Shown here piece by piece: positions 61,899 to 64,000 of a stretch of DNA of 64,000 nt (position 1 is its first letter; every line of letters begins with the position of its first letter). Below the pieces are notes generated by a model. That model was given only the letters and a program-made list of their open reading frames with translations, did not search any database and was not told the origin of the DNA. The position numbers were made by a program, and so were the translations under genes. Source of the DNA: Prasinococcaceae sp. CCMP 1430 (taxonomy: Eukaryota > Prasinodermophyta > Palmophyllophyceae > Prasinococcales > Prasinococcaceae). The stretch covers positions 8,767 to 72,766 of the forward strand of contig RQSC01000008.1 of the NCBI GenBank assembly GCA_013416795.1. Direction: 5' to 3'.

Positions 61899-63698
61899 TC
61901 AGTCCAGGACGATGGGGTCGTCCCGAGTGAGGCCGCGCGCCGCGCGGTCGCGCGGGCGCGGCTTCTTGCGCGGCGACGGCCCCGCCAGCCGCTGCTGCGA
62001 GGCGACGCAGCCCTCCTCCAGGCCGAGTCCGACGGCACCACGGGCCATCGCTGGCACGAACTCGTGCTCGTCCGGACGTACGGCCAGGTACTCCCTGCGC
62101 CACTCTTCGCTCAGCATGTGGCCCGTCACCGTCGCGGAGCCGTATTCGACGCTGTGCCAGAGGAGCACTTCCGACTCGCTCCTGTCCCGCAGCTCCAAGG
62201 GGAAAAACTTGTCTCGAACTTCCGCGCTCGCCTCGGACGCCCATCGGCGCGCGTCAGCGCTTCCAGCGCGCAGACCCTCGGCTCGCTCGAGCAGCGCAGC
62301 CGCGTGGCGCCGCTGCGTTTGAGCCTTCTTGAATATTCGCTCCAGCGGGGCAGGCAGTCCGTCGGGCGCCTTATACATGCACGCAAGAACGCCCGTGTCC
62401 AAGAGCCTCTCGCATTTTTCGAGGAGATCCAGCGCAGCCGCCAGGTGCCTGTCCTCGATGCCGGGCAGAGCTGCGTCGCCGGCAGGCACGCCCGCTCCGC
62501 GATGCGCGAGCCGTGCGCACGCACCGACCGCCACAGGGATGGCGCGAAGCAGGGTGGGCACCGCACCGGAGCCAGGCTCGACGGGCAGCACCTTCAGCGC
62601 GCGAAGCGCAAGGGTTACCTCTTGGCCGCTCGCATCCTTGTCCTGCACGCGGGCACGGGGGCGCGGGTGAGCCCAGCAGCGTCGGGCCCGGAAGATGTCA
62701 GCATTGATGAGCGGCATTCGCAAGAGGGCAAGAGGCTGCGCCGCGCATTGCTCTGCGTCGGGGCTCGCGCAACGCACCACAAGCGCCATTAGCAGCGCGT
62801 CCATCGCGTCGCGTGCATACGGCGACACCTGTCGCGCCTGCTTCCCGTTTTCCCCCTTGCATGAGACGGACAAGTGTACAGCCACCGCACCCTCCACGAC
62901 CGCGAGAGCAGCTGCGCGGCCAAGCCGCGTCCAGCTGCCCTCGCCTGCACCATTGACTTGCACTCCGGCAGCCTCAGCCAAAATTCTGCACCACGCGCTG
63001 GACCACGGCAGCTGCCATGCCGTGGCTGACGGCCCCCGGCCCAGCAGTTCGGCGAGCTGTGCACCAAGGACAAGGTCACCAGGCGCGCGGCGGTTGCGCA
63101 AAGCTCGCAGTAGTGTCACAGCGCGGGCGGGGGGACCGTGCCTTGCGCGAGGATTGCGCACGTCGAGTACGCCGTCTATTCTCTCCAGAAAGTTCCGCTC
63201 CCCGTTCTCAGTGAGTGAATGCTGCTGGACCTCGACCCTTTCCGCCTCGCGTTCGTGCTGCCGGCGGCAGTGGTGGTCATGCTGGCCTTGGTCCTGATGC
63301 TGCTGATGTTGCTGTGGCTGCTGGTGCTGTTGGTGCTGCTGCTGCCGCGGGCGCGGGGCGTCCAGCTGCGCGGGTTCTCGAAGTGGCGCCAGCTCTGGTG
63401 TGCCTGCATGCTTAAGTTTGGCCTTCCCTTTGTCGCGTGTCGCCGGGGAGTGCCTCGGCGAATGATCCAGCGCGCAAGGCGACTCTGGGGGCAGACGGTG
63501 CCGCTGCTCGGGCGAGCCCGCCAGCGCCTGCGTACACGGCAGCTGGGAGCCGACAGCCCCTCGGCTCGTGCCTGGTCGCTCGCCGCTGTTGCTCCCGCCC
63601 GTGGGCGCGGCCTGCGACTCCCTACCCCCCTGCTGCTGCTGCACGGCCTCCGTCGTGCGCCGTACCCCCTCAGGCGGCGACCAGAGCGGCGCGCTCAT
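61899..63698 (-). CDS. unknown protein with Q/H-rich N-terminal region
   Basis: A single frame of 599 residues from a good ATG (MSAPLWSPPEGV). I do not recognise the family. The first 150 residues are disordered, with a Gln/His-rich run (QQQHQQHQQPQQHQQHQDQ). From about 165 onward the sequence looks folded and mostly helical: NFLERIDGVLDVRN, VTLLRALRNRRAPGDLVLGA, LGRAAALAVVEGAVAVHLSV and ALDLLEKCERLLDTGVLAC. Near the C-terminus are VRDKFFPLELRDRSESEVLL and EEWRREYLAVRPDEHEFVPA, then a basic tail, SPRKKPRPRDRAARG, that could be a nuclear localisation signal. The long stretch of short helices resembles ARM/HEAT-type or regulatory domains, but no motif is decisive. Confidence 0.65.
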   Translation of the reverse strand: MSAPLWSPPEGVRRTTEAVQQQQGGRESQAAPTGGSNSGERPGTSRGAVGSQLPCTQALAGSPEQRHRLPPESPCALDHSPRHSPATRDKGKAKLKHAGTPELAPLREPAQLDAPRPRQQQHQQHQQPQQHQQHQDQGQHDHHCRRQHEREAERVEVQQHSLTENGERNFLERIDGVLDVRNPRARHGPPARAVTLLRALRNRRAPGDLVLGAQLAELLGRGPSATAWQLPWSSAWCRILAEAAGVQVNGAGEGSWTRLGRAAALAVVEGAVAVHLSVSCKGENGKQARQVSPYARDAMDALLMALVVRCASPDAEQCAAQPLALLRMPLINADIFRARRCWAHPRPRARVQDKDASGQEVTLALRALKVLPVEPGSGAVPTLLRAIPVAVGACARLAHRGAGVPAGDAALPGIEDRHLAAALDLLEKCERLLDTGVLACMYKAPDGLPAPLERIFKKAQTQRRHAAALLERAEGLRAGSADARRWASEASAEVRDKFFPLELRDRSESEVLLWHSVEYGSATVTGHMLSEEWRREYLAVRPDEHEFVPAMARGAVGLGLEEGCVASQQRLAGPSPRKKPRPRDRAARGLTRDDPIVLD

Positions 63699-64000
63699 GC
63701 CGCAAGACGTCCACAGCGGGGGGCGCGCCGTTTCGTCGCGGCGCGGAGGGCACGCACCACGGGGCCTGCGCAGCTAGCTCCGCTTGCCCAAGCGCGGTCC
63801 CAACCCCTCGATGCTTCCAACTCACCCGACGCGCACGCTCTCTCGAGCCTCCCCCCAACACCACCCTCCCCCCGTCCGCGCGCTGTCCGCGCGCCCTGTG
63901 GCTGCGCCCGCGTGCGGGCGCAGGTGCGGGCGCAGGTGCGGGAGAGGTACATGTACAATGTAAATTGATATACACGAGCACCTGTAGAGAGGCACAGTAG
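63699..64000. other. right edge of window, upstream region
   Basis: About 300 bp upstream of the last gene. It has a 12 bp repeat GTGCGGGCGCAG (three copies near 63913-63943) and then drops sharply in GC content with TACATGTACAATGTAAATTG at 63948-63967. No gene is supported. Confidence 0.4.

Overview
This window comes from the nuclear genome of a GC-rich, intron-containing, flagellated eukaryote, most likely a unicellular alga such as a haptophyte or green alga. The lineage cannot be fixed from sequence alone. The evidence is canonical GT-AG introns of about 77-340 bp that join conserved protein segments, an intraflagellar-transport gene (IFT20), cohesin and SMC5/6 genes, an ER dolichol-pathway mannosyltransferase, a JmjC demethylase, and Ser/Pro-rich secreted or membrane proteins of the kind common in algae. 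Two single ambiguous bases (34197 and 48973) and several genes whose only nearby ATG is out of frame suggest a draft-quality assembly.

Layout, left to right: succinate-semialdehyde dehydrogenase (+); CENP-V/GFA zinc protein (-); a gene-poor 2.3 kb; an orphan actin first exon (+); a Q-rich 4CXXC-R1 zinc-finger protein (+); nicotinate phosphoribosyltransferase (-); SMC6 (+); a small secreted DUF4787-like protein (-); a coiled-coil protein (-); a decayed Ty3-type integrase (-); TFIIS (+); ALG2 (-); a DYRK kinase (+); a Q-rich protein (-); PDS5 (+); a KDM4-type demethylase (-); a peroxisomal acyl-CoA thioesterase ending in SKL (+); an EF-hand/coiled-coil protein (-); IFT20 (-); a type I membrane protein (+); an unknown protein (-); an Hsp70/Hsp110-TPR fusion (+); a Pro-rich membrane protein (+); about 6.5 kb of mobile elements and minisatellites (50.5-56.9 kb); an OCA2/P-like transporter (-); and an unknown Q-rich protein (-). 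Genes largely alternate in strand, forming convergent and divergent pairs with short gaps, down to 49 bp.

The genes are mostly unlinked housekeeping functions and not an operon-like pathway. The most unusual part is the accessory cluster at 50.5-56.9 kb. It holds a foldback family whose termini begin GTGTAGGGTGCGATTACAATA. One copy has inverted repeats of about 300 bp around a degenerate nuclease-like coding region, and one is a 173 bp near-perfect palindrome. These bracket a retrotransposon gag-protease fragment in which gag and protease share one frame and are separated by a single UGA followed by CUA. Three tandem-repeat arrays and a copia-like integrase remnant lie beside it. Other notable points are the orphan actin exon, the chaperone-TPR fusion, the overlapping start codons of ALG2 and the DYRK kinase, and a strong GTGCG bias at splice donors.
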